Of a stretch of 64,000 nt of DNA, positions 8,397 through 16,912 are shown piece by piece. Source of the stretch: Mucilaginibacter xinganensis (lineage in GTDB: Bacteria; Bacteroidota; Bacteroidia; Sphingobacteriales; Sphingobacteriaceae); assembly GCF_002257585.1 (NCBI RefSeq), contig NZ_CP022743.1, forward strand, positions 2,542,001 to 2,606,000, written 5' to 3'. The first letter of the stretch is position 1. The number at the start of each line of letters is the position of its first letter. The notes below the pieces were generated by a model, which saw nothing but the letters and a program-made list of their open reading frames with translations, made no database searches and was not told the origin of the DNA. Made by a program: the position numbers and the translations under genes.

Positions 8397-10217
8397 ATGG
8401 ACGTAAGACCTCTGTACCATCCAGTAGGAGAACTTTTTAAGTATCAGCCTGTTTATAGAGTTCCTGCTTACCAGAGGAGCTATTCCTGGGAGCAATTGGA
8501 AATAGAGGACTTTATCAGAGATCTGGAAAATTGTTACAATAAAAGAAAATACGATAAAGCTGTAGTTCACTTTTTTGGCCAGATTGTATGTATTGAAGAG
8601 AAACTCCAGGGCACTTATGATTTATCATATTTTGAATTAGTAGATGGGCAACAACGGGTTGCTACATTTATTCTGTTAGTGCTATCATTAAAAAAGACTT
8701 ATGAATCTATCATTATTGAAATTCAGGGCGAAGCTGAATTTATAAACCAAAAAAATATTTTAAATGAACGTATCCAGGATTTAAGCAAGCGATATTTATT
8801 TTTTCAAAAGGAAGTTTTAGAAAGCTTTGAAGAAATTAATGTCCTTGAATTATCAAACCGCGATAAAGTTTTTTTCAGGGCATTTATTCGGAATATTGAA
8901 GCGCCACAACAACGGGAATCTCATAGGTTAATTAGACAAGCCTTTGATATGATTCATAAGAAAGTTAACGAGATCACATTTTCAGCAAATCTGAAGGATC
9001 GGTTAGGAAATCTTAAAACTATTGAACAAATACTGGAAAACGATTTCTGTATATTGAATATGATTACAGGGGATCGGAAAGCGGCGTTCAAATTATTCCA
9101 AGTACTTAATAATAGGGGTAAAAATTTAACGGAAGGCGACCTGCTGAGGGCAGAAAGTTTAAGAATATTGGAGCCATTTCCTGCAAACCAAGGTGTTGTA
9201 GAAGAAGCATGGGATAATATTTTATCTGACACGCCCATATTAACTGAAAGGTTTTTGCGCGCGATCTATGGTTCACACACGGGTAGTAAAGCAAGTGCCA
9301 ATTCTCTGTTTAATGAGTTTTTAACCCACTTTATTCCTGAATATGATTTTGAATTTATTGAACCTAAGAATGCGGAAGAAATCCAAGTGAAGGTAAAAAA
9401 TATCGAAACCGATATCGCTATCCTCCGAAAAATCAATCATGGGCAGTGGCCATATGAACAAAAACAGCCGATAGAACATTGGGACAGAAACCGGATACAT
9501 TTGCTTATACATGCCTTTGACCATACCGCATGTCTTCCTTTTTTGCTTTCTGCAAGTTTATTAGATCACAAAGAGTTCAACAAAATTATTCATGTCATTG
9601 AGCGGTTTGTGTTTAGATACTTAATTGTCTGCAATCAATATATAGGCGATTTAATTATGATTTATACAGAGGAGGCCAAAGTTCTAAGGGATAATCCACA
9701 AGCGTACACGGCTCAAAACCTGATCGCTCGCCTGAAGCCTTTAATTGACAGATCGGATGATGAAATGTTCAATCGTCTTCTTGATGACTTTAAGTATCAG
9801 CAAACTGGCGGGAAAAGCAATAAGCCGCTTAAGTACTTTTTACTTACAATGGAGTATTATTTCCGATGGTATAAAGACGGGGCTAACGGCGAACCGACCT
9901 GCATGGATAAAGAACGTGTATATGACTTCGGAGATTCAACAATTGAACACATTTATCCTAACAATGCACAAGGCGCTGTAATTGACCAGACTTTAGAGCC
10001 TTTAAAAAACACAATTGGAAATTTAACTATCTTAGGTAATGCAGATAACCGCACGGGAGATAATGATGATTTCGAGACAAAACGCCCGATTTTTAAAGAT
10101 TCCTCACTTATGATGAATCGTGAAGACGTGGCGAACACGGCTAACTGGGATAATGCTGCAATTGAATTAAGAACAGCCGATCTTAAAAAAATGGCGTTGC
10201 GTATTTTTACGATTTAA
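8397..10217 (+). CDS. DUF262/DUF1524 protein, GmrSD-like type IV restriction nuclease
   Basis: A 606-residue single-chain protein. The N-terminal DUF262 (ParB-like) domain shows VPAYQRSYSW near residues 22-31 and VDGQQRVATF near 82-91, the motifs linked to NTP binding and hydrolysis. The C-terminal DUF1524 domain is an HNH-type nuclease with IEHIYP (H518), then IGNLTILGNADN and a trailing FETKRPIF. The two-domain order matches GmrSD and BrxU-like enzymes that restrict phage DNA carrying modified bases. It is divergent from the Mrr operon and overlaps the last dnd-operon gene tail to tail by 11 bp. Defence role is inferred from family and context. Confidence 0.85.
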   Translation: MDVRPLYHPVGELFKYQPVYRVPAYQRSYSWEQLEIEDFIRDLENCYNKRKYDKAVVHFFGQIVCIEEKLQGTYDLSYFELVDGQQRVATFILLVLSLKKTYESIIIEIQGEAEFINQKNILNERIQDLSKRYLFFQKEVLESFEEINVLELSNRDKVFFRAFIRNIEAPQQRESHRLIRQAFDMIHKKVNEITFSANLKDRLGNLKTIEQILENDFCILNMITGDRKAAFKLFQVLNNRGKNLTEGDLLRAESLRILEPFPANQGVVEEAWDNILSDTPILTERFLRAIYGSHTGSKASANSLFNEFLTHFIPEYDFEFIEPKNAEEIQVKVKNIETDIAILRKINHGQWPYEQKQPIEHWDRNRIHLLIHAFDHTACLPFLLSASLLDHKEFNKIIHVIERFVFRYLIVCNQYIGDLIMIYTEEAKVLRDNPQAYTAQNLIARLKPLIDRSDDEMFNRLLDDFKYQQTGGKSNKPLKYFLLTMEYYFRWYKDGANGEPTCMDKERVYDFGDSTIEHIYPNNAQGAVIDQTLEPLKNTIGNLTILGNADNRTGDNDDFETKRPIFKDSSLMMNREDVANTANWDNAAIELRTADLKKMALRIFTI

Positions 10218-10671
10218 CTTTATTTTCGATGTCGTAAATCTCCTTGTAGGTCAAGACTTCCAACCCGGCATAAGCGGAGGGGTTGTTTTTTATTTCCTGG
10301 TTCATGATGGAAAGACCACCATTTGCGTATTCCTCAATCATTTTCTTTAGTTCCTCTTTGTCTTGAAGCAACTCTAAAGAGTCATATTTGGAAACCGCTA
10401 ATATCAGTAGATTTCTCTGATGGGTATTTCCAATATTTAACCATCTAAAAGGCTTATGTTGTTTATCTATAGGTTTTCTTCGATCTCTCATAAATCCTAA
10501 AATAGCCGCATAAACAAAAAGCTCCCACATATGCTGAAAAGGATATTCCCTGCGTTTTTTACCTTCACCATCCTTTTGACCAGGGCATAGCCTGCCGTCA
10601 AAAAGAGAATTATAGTAATCCACTTCAATATTCATCAGAGCGTTATCATCTATTGGAGCCTCATCAATCAT
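10207..10671 (-). CDS. DndE-like small protein, last gene of dnd operon
   Basis: A 154-residue protein, not a family I recognise outright. Its C-terminal part, GGLSIMNQEIKNN, resembles the end of the true DndE in this operon (DDGLELINQEIANKD), and the middle has an alanine-rich helix (ELFVYAAILGFMRD) in the matching place. I read it as a diverged DndE-like paralogue. Its start overlaps the stop of the SMC ATPase by one base (TAATG type), so translation is coupled. The plus-strand DUF262 gene runs into its 3' end with an 11-bp overlap. A role in the interference half of the phosphorothioation system is inferred. Confidence 0.6.
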   Translation of the reverse strand: MIDEAPIDDNALMNIEVDYYNSLFDGRLCPGQKDGEGKKRREYPFQHMWELFVYAAILGFMRDRRKPIDKQHKPFRWLNIGNTHQRNLLILAVSKYDSLELLQDKEELKKMIEEYANGGLSIMNQEIKNNPSAYAGLEVLTYKEIYDIENKVKS

Positions 10672-12773
10672 TATTTCAATTTTATAATTTTAGTCCTCTG
10701 TTCATTAATAGTTGCGCCTTCCATGCGTAATTCATACGCATTACGTATTTTACCGTTATTTTTTATTAATTGTCGAACTTGCTCATTATTCAAACCTTCG
10801 ATATTTTCAAGGTCTGCATCATCTTTTAAAATAACGATTGACTGCCTGAAAATATCAATAATAGTTTTGATAGCACTAATTTTGTTGTTTCCTCCTAAAG
10901 CAGAAATAGGTGCATCAGCCACAAAAGGAAAATGTTTATCCCAAATCCGATTGGAAACGGAAAGTACGGCGGCAACAAATGAAATTTGAAGTGAAACTTT
11001 ATTTGCCTGGTTAATATTTGCCATTGGAATACCAGATTCATCTACAGTGTACACCTCACGATTTTCATAATCAACCCTTACTTTCCCTGACAGGGCGGGA
11101 TTAGTCCGCGTCATATTTTCAAAGTAGGTATTGGCTTCTTCTTCAATATCACCAATTAAGTTGCCAAGGAAATTATCATAAAGCTTGTAAACTTCATCTT
11201 TAATGTTTTGAGCCAGCAACATTCTTTCCCTTTCAAATTGATTTTCAGAGCGTTCAATCAATGCTTTGTATTCATCTTCAAGTTTTTTCAGGCTCTTATC
11301 AGCTTCGTCCTTTCTGCCGGATATCTGGTCAATTTTTCCCTTAGACTGATCTAAATCAATTTTAATCTGATCCCGATCCTTGGTTAATTGCGAAAGATTA
11401 ATCTTTTCTAAGTCAGCCCTTTGAATTTTACCTATTTTCTTTTCATCTTCAATTCGCTCTGTAACGATCCTAAGTTCATCTTCCTTATAAACAATTTTCG
11501 TTCTGAGACCGTCAAGTTCTTGCTGCACCTGATTTAATTCGTCTCTAAACTCCTTTATATTGTCTGGGATATGGGTAATATTTGATTTTAGAGAATCGGC
11601 AGTGTCACTTAGCGCGTTAATGACAGCAATTTCTTTATCCAATGATTTCTCGTTGATAAAACTTGATATTTGATGATACTGCGGAGAATGTTCCGGCGCA
11701 TCTGTCCCGCAAACTTTACACAAATGATCCTGCAACATTTCTTTAATAAAATCCTGCCGAATGGGCTCTGGTATCTTTGCTTCTTCTTTCGCTTTCCGAT
11801 ATAGCCTTAAAAAGTTATCAATTAGCCCTTCCGATTTGTTATAAATCCATAAAGACATTAAGCCATTACGATTGTATTCAAATAGCTTGCCTTTCTGATC
11901 TACTTTTTCATCGCGCTGTTTTTCTAATGATTTTATCTCCTGCAATAACTTTGCGCACTCCTCATAACGAGATAATTCCTCCTCTTTCTCTTCTAATTTT
12001 CTTTCTTTGATATCCTTTTCACGATATTCATTTTCAAGCTTATTTTTTAAGTCCGTGACCCTTTCATTAATATCGTCAATATCCTTGGTGATCTTGACTT
12101 TTTGCTTCTGTACTTCAGCATTACGTTCTTCTTTATTTTCAAATTGATCTTTAGCCCGTAAATAGACTTTATCTGCATATTTTCGTGCTTTATCGAAGTA
12201 CTTGATTCCCGATAGTTCACCAATTGCCCGTGTAAAATCCGAACGTTGGTTTAAGCGTAGAAGCTTACTTATTCCTTCACCTTGAAAAAGAAAGTATCTG
12301 GAAAGGTTTTTTGGAAAAAAGGCACTTAACAACTCATTAGCTTCATTGCCCATGAAATTTTGAGTGTTGAATGTAACAGCATTTGTTTTAGTAACCGCAA
12401 TGTCAGATGAACCAGGACAACTCCATTCCGAATCTGATATTTTCAGCACCCTGTACTCACGGTTTACCAAGTATGAATTTGAGTTTTCATCTTCAAAATT
12501 CAAGCTAACGGACACTTCCACCTTGGAATTAGTGTTGCAATTGAGTTTTGCAAACCTGTTGACGAGCTGTTCTTTCCATTGCCCGGTAGAAACCCAATCT
12601 TCAGCCGCAGTTTCATAAGCCTCGTCATATAGCACCCAGTTATATGCATCAAATAGCTTAGACTTACCGGTATTATTCTGACCAATAATTAAAGTAGCTC
12701 CTTCATCAAATTTAAATTCTGTGGTATCATAATACGACAGAAAGTTTTTTATTTCAATCGATTTTATTATCAC
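10671..12773 (-). CDS. Rad50/SMC-like ATPase with zinc hook, Dnd-associated
   Basis: A 700-residue ABC-type ATPase. Walker A is GQNNTGKSK (residues 31-39), long coiled coils run from about 205 to 300 and about 370 to 530, a CxxC hook (C352-KV-C355) lies between them, and the C-terminal half has FVADAPIS as Walker B and D-loop. The hook implies Rad50-like dimerisation through zinc. It differs from DndD in the same operon, which has no CxxC. The start overlaps the upstream 82-codon gene by 20 bp and the stop touches the next start. With the helicase it probably forms the DNA-sensing or restriction module acting on unmodified DNA; this is inferred. Confidence 0.78.
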   Translation of the reverse strand: MIIKSIEIKNFLSYYDTTEFKFDEGATLIIGQNNTGKSKLFDAYNWVLYDEAYETAAEDWVSTGQWKEQLVNRFAKLNCNTNSKVEVSVSLNFEDENSNSYLVNREYRVLKISDSEWSCPGSSDIAVTKTNAVTFNTQNFMGNEANELLSAFFPKNLSRYFLFQGEGISKLLRLNQRSDFTRAIGELSGIKYFDKARKYADKVYLRAKDQFENKEERNAEVQKQKVKITKDIDDINERVTDLKNKLENEYREKDIKERKLEEKEEELSRYEECAKLLQEIKSLEKQRDEKVDQKGKLFEYNRNGLMSLWIYNKSEGLIDNFLRLYRKAKEEAKIPEPIRQDFIKEMLQDHLCKVCGTDAPEHSPQYHQISSFINEKSLDKEIAVINALSDTADSLKSNITHIPDNIKEFRDELNQVQQELDGLRTKIVYKEDELRIVTERIEDEKKIGKIQRADLEKINLSQLTKDRDQIKIDLDQSKGKIDQISGRKDEADKSLKKLEDEYKALIERSENQFERERMLLAQNIKDEVYKLYDNFLGNLIGDIEEEANTYFENMTRTNPALSGKVRVDYENREVYTVDESGIPMANINQANKVSLQISFVAAVLSVSNRIWDKHFPFVADAPISALGGNNKISAIKTIIDIFRQSIVILKDDADLENIEGLNNEQVRQLIKNNGKIRNAYELRMEGATINEQRTKIIKLK

Positions 12774-13002
12774 CTTCGTTTAAATTTTTATTTGCGAACC
12801 GTAAATGGTCATCTACCATTTTATAAAGTTTGTTCTCTATCTCTTTTGAGGTGCTTTCTGTTCCTAAAGTAGGGTCCTTATAAACCTCATCTAATAGATC
12901 TTGAATAATATGATATTGGGCAATATCCTTTTCTTTAAGAGGTGCTAATAACCTTTCTACTTCCTGGTTAACATTGCTATTTTTAGTGCCTGTCATACTC
13001 AT
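12754..13002 (-). CDS. Small Dnd-associated protein, unknown function
   Basis: An 82-residue hydrophilic, helix-rich protein (QEVERLLAPLKEKDIAQYHI, then a second amphipathic stretch). I do not recognise a family. It is supported as a gene by position: its ATG overlaps the helicase stop as ATGA and its end overlaps the SMC ATPase start by 20 bp, so it is locked into the operon by translational coupling. It may bridge or regulate the helicase and the ATPase. Confidence 0.6.
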   Translation of the reverse strand: MSMTGTKNSNVNQEVERLLAPLKEKDIAQYHIIQDLLDEVYKDPTLGTESTSKEIENKLYKMVDDHLRFANKNLNEGDNKID

Positions 13003-14378
13003 GCGATATAGTCTGTTTTAGCGTAAATATCTAAATTAAATTCTTTAGCTACATGCTCAAGAACACTCAATGCCTGGTAATGATTTAATGATAGCCCGGC
13101 AAATTCATGAACCCTCTTAAGTTCACTTTGAAGAATGCTTTTTTCCATTTGTAATGTAGATTCAAAATATTGGTTTGTAATGGACGGGACAACAACCATG
13201 TCATAAATAGTGGCGTATTTTTTATCGGGATGCGTTCTGAGAACCCTTCCTCGCCTTTGAATAAATTGTCTTGGATTTCCTGTACTTGAACAAAATACCG
13301 CTATTTCTGCACGTTTGATATCTACTCCTTCATCCAAACATTTCATTGCTGTCAAAACTGCAATATGGCCTGTCGAAAATTCGCTTAAAATTCTTTGACG
13401 ATTAGTAGTAAGTCCAATAAATTGATGCTGAGATAAGTTAAACTCCTTAGCAATAATTCTGGAGTAGGTATTAATTAACTTTTTATCATCTTCATCGATT
13501 TTATCGTCATTCCCTTCGGGTACATAAACCAGCAAATATTTCACTGGCAGTCCTTTGTTTTTCAACTCTCCCAATATCTTACGGAGTGCGTCGAATTTTC
13601 CTGAAGCCTGATGTATAATCCGCTTCCTTTTAAGTAATAATGCAGTAACGATAGGATTATCTTTAAAGCTTCCTGTACTACCATTAAAGTATTTAGAAAG
13701 CTTAATAGAAATTGATTTGTATTCCTCAAGTTCTTCTTCCGATAGCTGCACAATTACCGGATAATAATAATACTCGCACAAATAATTACGCTCTATAGCT
13801 TCCTCCATCGTAAACTTGAAGGTAAATTCCTTTTCAGCTCCAAAATACCTGTAAATTTCAAGTGACCCTTGTTCATCATAATACCGGTCGGGCGTGGCTG
13901 ACAGGCCCAAGCGTCTTTGAATGTTTTCAGGATATACCGCAATATGCTTTTCTGTGCCAAAATTATGCGCTTCATCCGCAATAAGAAATGACTGCGGAGT
14001 AGCCTTAGAAATAATATCACCAAATCTTTTCGTCAGAAATGTCGCATAAGTCGCGATAATACAATAGCTGCTATCTTTAGTATTTATAGCGGACAATGCT
14101 TCTGTATACCAATTTTTATTTTCGCTATTAGCTAAAATGACATTTTTAATTAAAAATTTCTTTGTCTCTTCCATCCACTGGTTAGCTAAATCAAGTGTAG
14201 GAACGAGTATATAAAGATGAATAGCCCCTTCAACCTTAAATAAATAATCTGCGCAGCTTAATGAAGTTATCGTCTTTCCTGTACCAGTGGCCATAGCAAA
14301 TAATCCCCGATAACCGTTATTTTTCCAGTTATTGATTGCTTCTATTTGGTAATCTCTTAAATCAGGCGTGACGTTCAC
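12999..14378 (-). CDS. DEAD/DEAH helicase, phosphorothioation-linked restriction component
   Basis: A 459-residue superfamily 2 helicase. It has DYQIEAINNW near the N-terminus, Walker A MATGTGKT (29-36), Walker B IADEAHNFG, motif III LSATPD and a C-terminal RecA lobe ending in QRRGRVLR (motif VI). Length and setting fit the family of about 450 residues known to co-occur with dnd genes and named as a phosphorothioation-system restriction enzyme. No separate nuclease domain is visible. It starts 4 bp after dndE and overlaps the next gene by 4 bp. It likely translocates on DNA lacking the sulfur mark, together with the SMC ATPase. Confidence 0.82.
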   Translation of the reverse strand: MNVTPDLRDYQIEAINNWKNNGYRGLFAMATGTGKTITSLSCADYLFKVEGAIHLYILVPTLDLANQWMEETKKFLIKNVILANSENKNWYTEALSAINTKDSSYCIIATYATFLTKRFGDIISKATPQSFLIADEAHNFGTEKHIAVYPENIQRRLGLSATPDRYYDEQGSLEIYRYFGAEKEFTFKFTMEEAIERNYLCEYYYYPVIVQLSEEELEEYKSISIKLSKYFNGSTGSFKDNPIVTALLLKRKRIIHQASGKFDALRKILGELKNKGLPVKYLLVYVPEGNDDKIDEDDKKLINTYSRIIAKEFNLSQHQFIGLTTNRQRILSEFSTGHIAVLTAMKCLDEGVDIKRAEIAVFCSSTGNPRQFIQRRGRVLRTHPDKKYATIYDMVVVPSITNQYFESTLQMEKSILQSELKRVHEFAGLSLNHYQALSVLEHVAKEFNLDIYAKTDYIA

Positions 14379-14382
14379 TTAC

Positions 14383-14784
14383 TTATATTTTTTCAGAATT
14401 TAGTATTCCTTTTTCGATCTCATTAATTAGGAAATCATTTCCTGTAATAGAATCCTTATTGGCTATCTCTTGATTAATTAATTCAAGGCCATCGTCAATA
14501 TGCATTTTAACATATTTTGACAAGTCCTTGTCAGATTTGTATAAGCTGTAATGTACACATAAGACGGCCATATAAATATCTGCATAATTGCCGAATAGCA
14601 CCTTATTGTTATACTCCTTACCTCCGGAATCTTTCATGTCACTTAGATTTAGTTTTCGCTCTCTGCTTAGCGAAAAGCTGAAGGCTAAGCGTGCAATTAC
14701 ATTTTCTGCACCCAAATTAAGCTTATTGGTTAACTGTGTAACCAACTCCTTATTTGTACGGGAAGTTTTGATGCTACTAAACAT
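14383..14784 (-). CDS. dndE: DNA sulfur modification protein DndE
   Basis: A 133-residue protein matching DndE, the small member of the phosphorothioate modification complex that binds nicked DNA. Visible features are IKTSRTNKELVTQLTNKLNL at the N-terminus, the phrase IARLAFSFSLS and a helical tail GLELINQEI. Its start overlaps the end of dndD by 8 bp and the helicase starts 4 bp after its stop, so it sits in the expected C-D-E order. The complex swaps a non-bridging phosphate oxygen for sulfur in a sequence-specific way. Confidence 0.85.
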   Translation of the reverse strand: MFSSIKTSRTNKELVTQLTNKLNLGAENVIARLAFSFSLSRERKLNLSDMKDSGGKEYNNKVLFGNYADIYMAVLCVHYSLYKSDKDLSKYVKMHIDDGLELINQEIANKDSITGNDFLINEIEKGILNSEKI

Positions 14785-16912
14785 ATCGCGAATACATCTG
14801 TTGATAATTACTGAATAATTCCTTTGGAACCACCTCGTTAAAGGCTGACCGATAAGATGCTATTTGCTCAATTAAATAAGCTTTACCAACTTTCGGCAGT
14901 AAAAGATTATACTCTGTTTCATTCAATTCTTTTTCTAACAATGGAAACAAAACAACCTGGCTGGAAATGACCGGATAAAAATCCTTAATAATATTAGCCG
15001 CATGTAACTTATCGAACTTTTGTAACGGACTGTCAATAAATACAGGGAATTGAATGTTAGATTCACTGACCAATGCTTTTAATAAAGCTGTGGCGTAAAG
15101 CTGTTGTTCCCCCTTAGATAAGCTATCTTTATTTATTTTTTGGTCTTGCATATCCAAAAGGTCTATGTCAATCAGATCCCCCTCAATAATGACATTGACT
15201 TGCTTTACAAAATCATGTTTGTGCATTAGTCGATTCAACTCATTTTTTATGCTTTTTTGTAAAGAAATCCTTTTCTTTTGTTTGAGTTGCTTGATGAAAT
15301 TATCTAACTGGCTTAACAAGCGACCCGTAGTTTCTGCTTTTTGACGATCAGTTGCTTCCACTCTAATATTTTTAGTTTGCTCCGAAAGCTGCCTGTTAAT
15401 CGTAGATATATCCTTCTCTAAAACCGTGATTTTTACTTTAAGATTCAAGATTTTTTCTTCCAACTCACGAATTTCAATATTAAGTGTTTCGAAACGATGC
15501 CTTAATGCCTTTATAACAGGGTCGCTGTCTTTAACTTCTGCATCCTGAACTTTTTTCTGTAAAATATTATAAGTGCTTTGAAGTCTTTTGGAATTGGCAA
15601 CTAAAGTTTTAAAACTTTTGCTGTAAGCATTTTTTAAGTTATCAAATACCGCTTTAAATTGATTACGTTGTTCTATTGTAAAGTCAAATAGAACTTTTTG
15701 ATCTGACATTTGACTTGGTAATAAATTTTCAGAAAGTATCGTTTCAACAACAGATAGATCGATGTTTTTCAGTTCAACAAATGCTTTTTTTATGCTGACG
15801 TATTTTTCTTGAAGCAAACTATTCACCAAATCAATATTCTGCTGTATTTCCTCTATCTTAAGTTGCTTGTTGACTTGAAGGATTTTATCAGCAATCATAG
15901 CAAAAGGAGCTAATTCAAGTAAGTCGTTAAATTGGTTCTTGTTTTTTGCAATCTCATCTTTCAACTGGCTACGCATACGCTTAAATTCTTGTAGTTCGTC
16001 ATGACTTAACGCGCTGCCTAATCTCACCAATTGTTCTTGAATTTGTGAAAAATCAGACTTCTTGACAATCTGATCCTGCTCTTTTCTGCTTAGATCTTGC
16101 TTGTAAATAGTTAGCAGATCATTATTCTCTGTTACTTTTTTTTGCAGCGTATCTATTTTTTGTAAATCACCTTTTTGTGCAGACCGCTTTTTTATTCTTA
16201 GTAACAGATTTTCCAGATTATGTTTAAGATCTACATACTTTTTTATACCCAATACTTCGTTATATGCCTTACTGAAATATTGTTTCTCCTCCAGGTTGCT
16301 GATTTCAGCTAAGGCAGTAATCTTTTCGGCGTCAAAAAAGAAAAATTTGGCGACCTCTTTAGGCAAGATAAAATCGTTGATGAAAATTTCCTGTCCAATT
16401 GTTTTCGTTAATTCATTTGTCCTGCCATCAATCAATATTTGTATATCCTCTGTTTCTGATTTGATATTATAGGTTCTTTTAATAACAAGGTTGTTGCAAG
16501 ATATATGTGGAATGGAAATATTAGTAAATTGAACTGAAATGCTAAAGGAATAGATGTCGTCAATATTCTGTTTAACCCGTTCCCGTTCCAATACATCTGT
16601 CGTATCAATCAGTCTCCTCTTTAATTTTTCATATTCTTCATTTGCATGTTGTAATGCATAACGGTTAAAAAGTTTTGATGCATATTTCTTATACCCGCCG
16701 CTTTCATAAATCTCTTTTCGATAACGATCGTCAACATCCGGTATCAGTTTGCCATAAAGCCCCCATACTAACGAAGTGAGCAGGCTTGTTTTTCCAAACC
16801 CATTTTGTCCGGAGATTATGGACACATTTTGCTCCGGGTTAATCGAAAGCGAAACAGTATGCTCACCATGATATACCCGAAAATTACGGAGTGTGATTTT
16901 TTCTATTAACAT
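14777..16912 (-). CDS. dndD: DNA sulfur modification ATPase DndD
   Basis: A 711-residue SMC-type ATPase. Walker A is GQNGFGKTS (35-43) after the N-terminal LRNFRVYHGEHTV stretch. A long coiled coil occupies roughly 230-570, and the C-terminus carries SKGEQQLYATALLKAL (signature) followed by VFIDSPLQKFD (Walker B and D-loop). No CxxC zinc hook is seen. This is the DndD architecture; DndD is thought to nick or remodel DNA with ATP during sulfur insertion. It overlaps dndC by 7 bp and dndE by 8 bp. AT-rich codon use is shared across the operon. Confidence 0.9.
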   Translation of the reverse strand: MLIEKITLRNFRVYHGEHTVSLSINPEQNVSIISGQNGFGKTSLLTSLVWGLYGKLIPDVDDRYRKEIYESGGYKKYASKLFNRYALQHANEEYEKLKRRLIDTTDVLERERVKQNIDDIYSFSISVQFTNISIPHISCNNLVIKRTYNIKSETEDIQILIDGRTNELTKTIGQEIFINDFILPKEVAKFFFFDAEKITALAEISNLEEKQYFSKAYNEVLGIKKYVDLKHNLENLLLRIKKRSAQKGDLQKIDTLQKKVTENNDLLTIYKQDLSRKEQDQIVKKSDFSQIQEQLVRLGSALSHDELQEFKRMRSQLKDEIAKNKNQFNDLLELAPFAMIADKILQVNKQLKIEEIQQNIDLVNSLLQEKYVSIKKAFVELKNIDLSVVETILSENLLPSQMSDQKVLFDFTIEQRNQFKAVFDNLKNAYSKSFKTLVANSKRLQSTYNILQKKVQDAEVKDSDPVIKALRHRFETLNIEIRELEEKILNLKVKITVLEKDISTINRQLSEQTKNIRVEATDRQKAETTGRLLSQLDNFIKQLKQKKRISLQKSIKNELNRLMHKHDFVKQVNVIIEGDLIDIDLLDMQDQKINKDSLSKGEQQLYATALLKALVSESNIQFPVFIDSPLQKFDKLHAANIIKDFYPVISSQVVLFPLLEKELNETEYNLLLPKVGKAYLIEQIASYRSAFNEVVPKELFSNYQQMYSRYV

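Noticed and set aside
10671..16912. BREX or Wadjet system because of SMC-like ATPases
   Set aside because: DndC and DndE are clear, and no PglX, PglZ, BrxC, JetA or JetD features are present.
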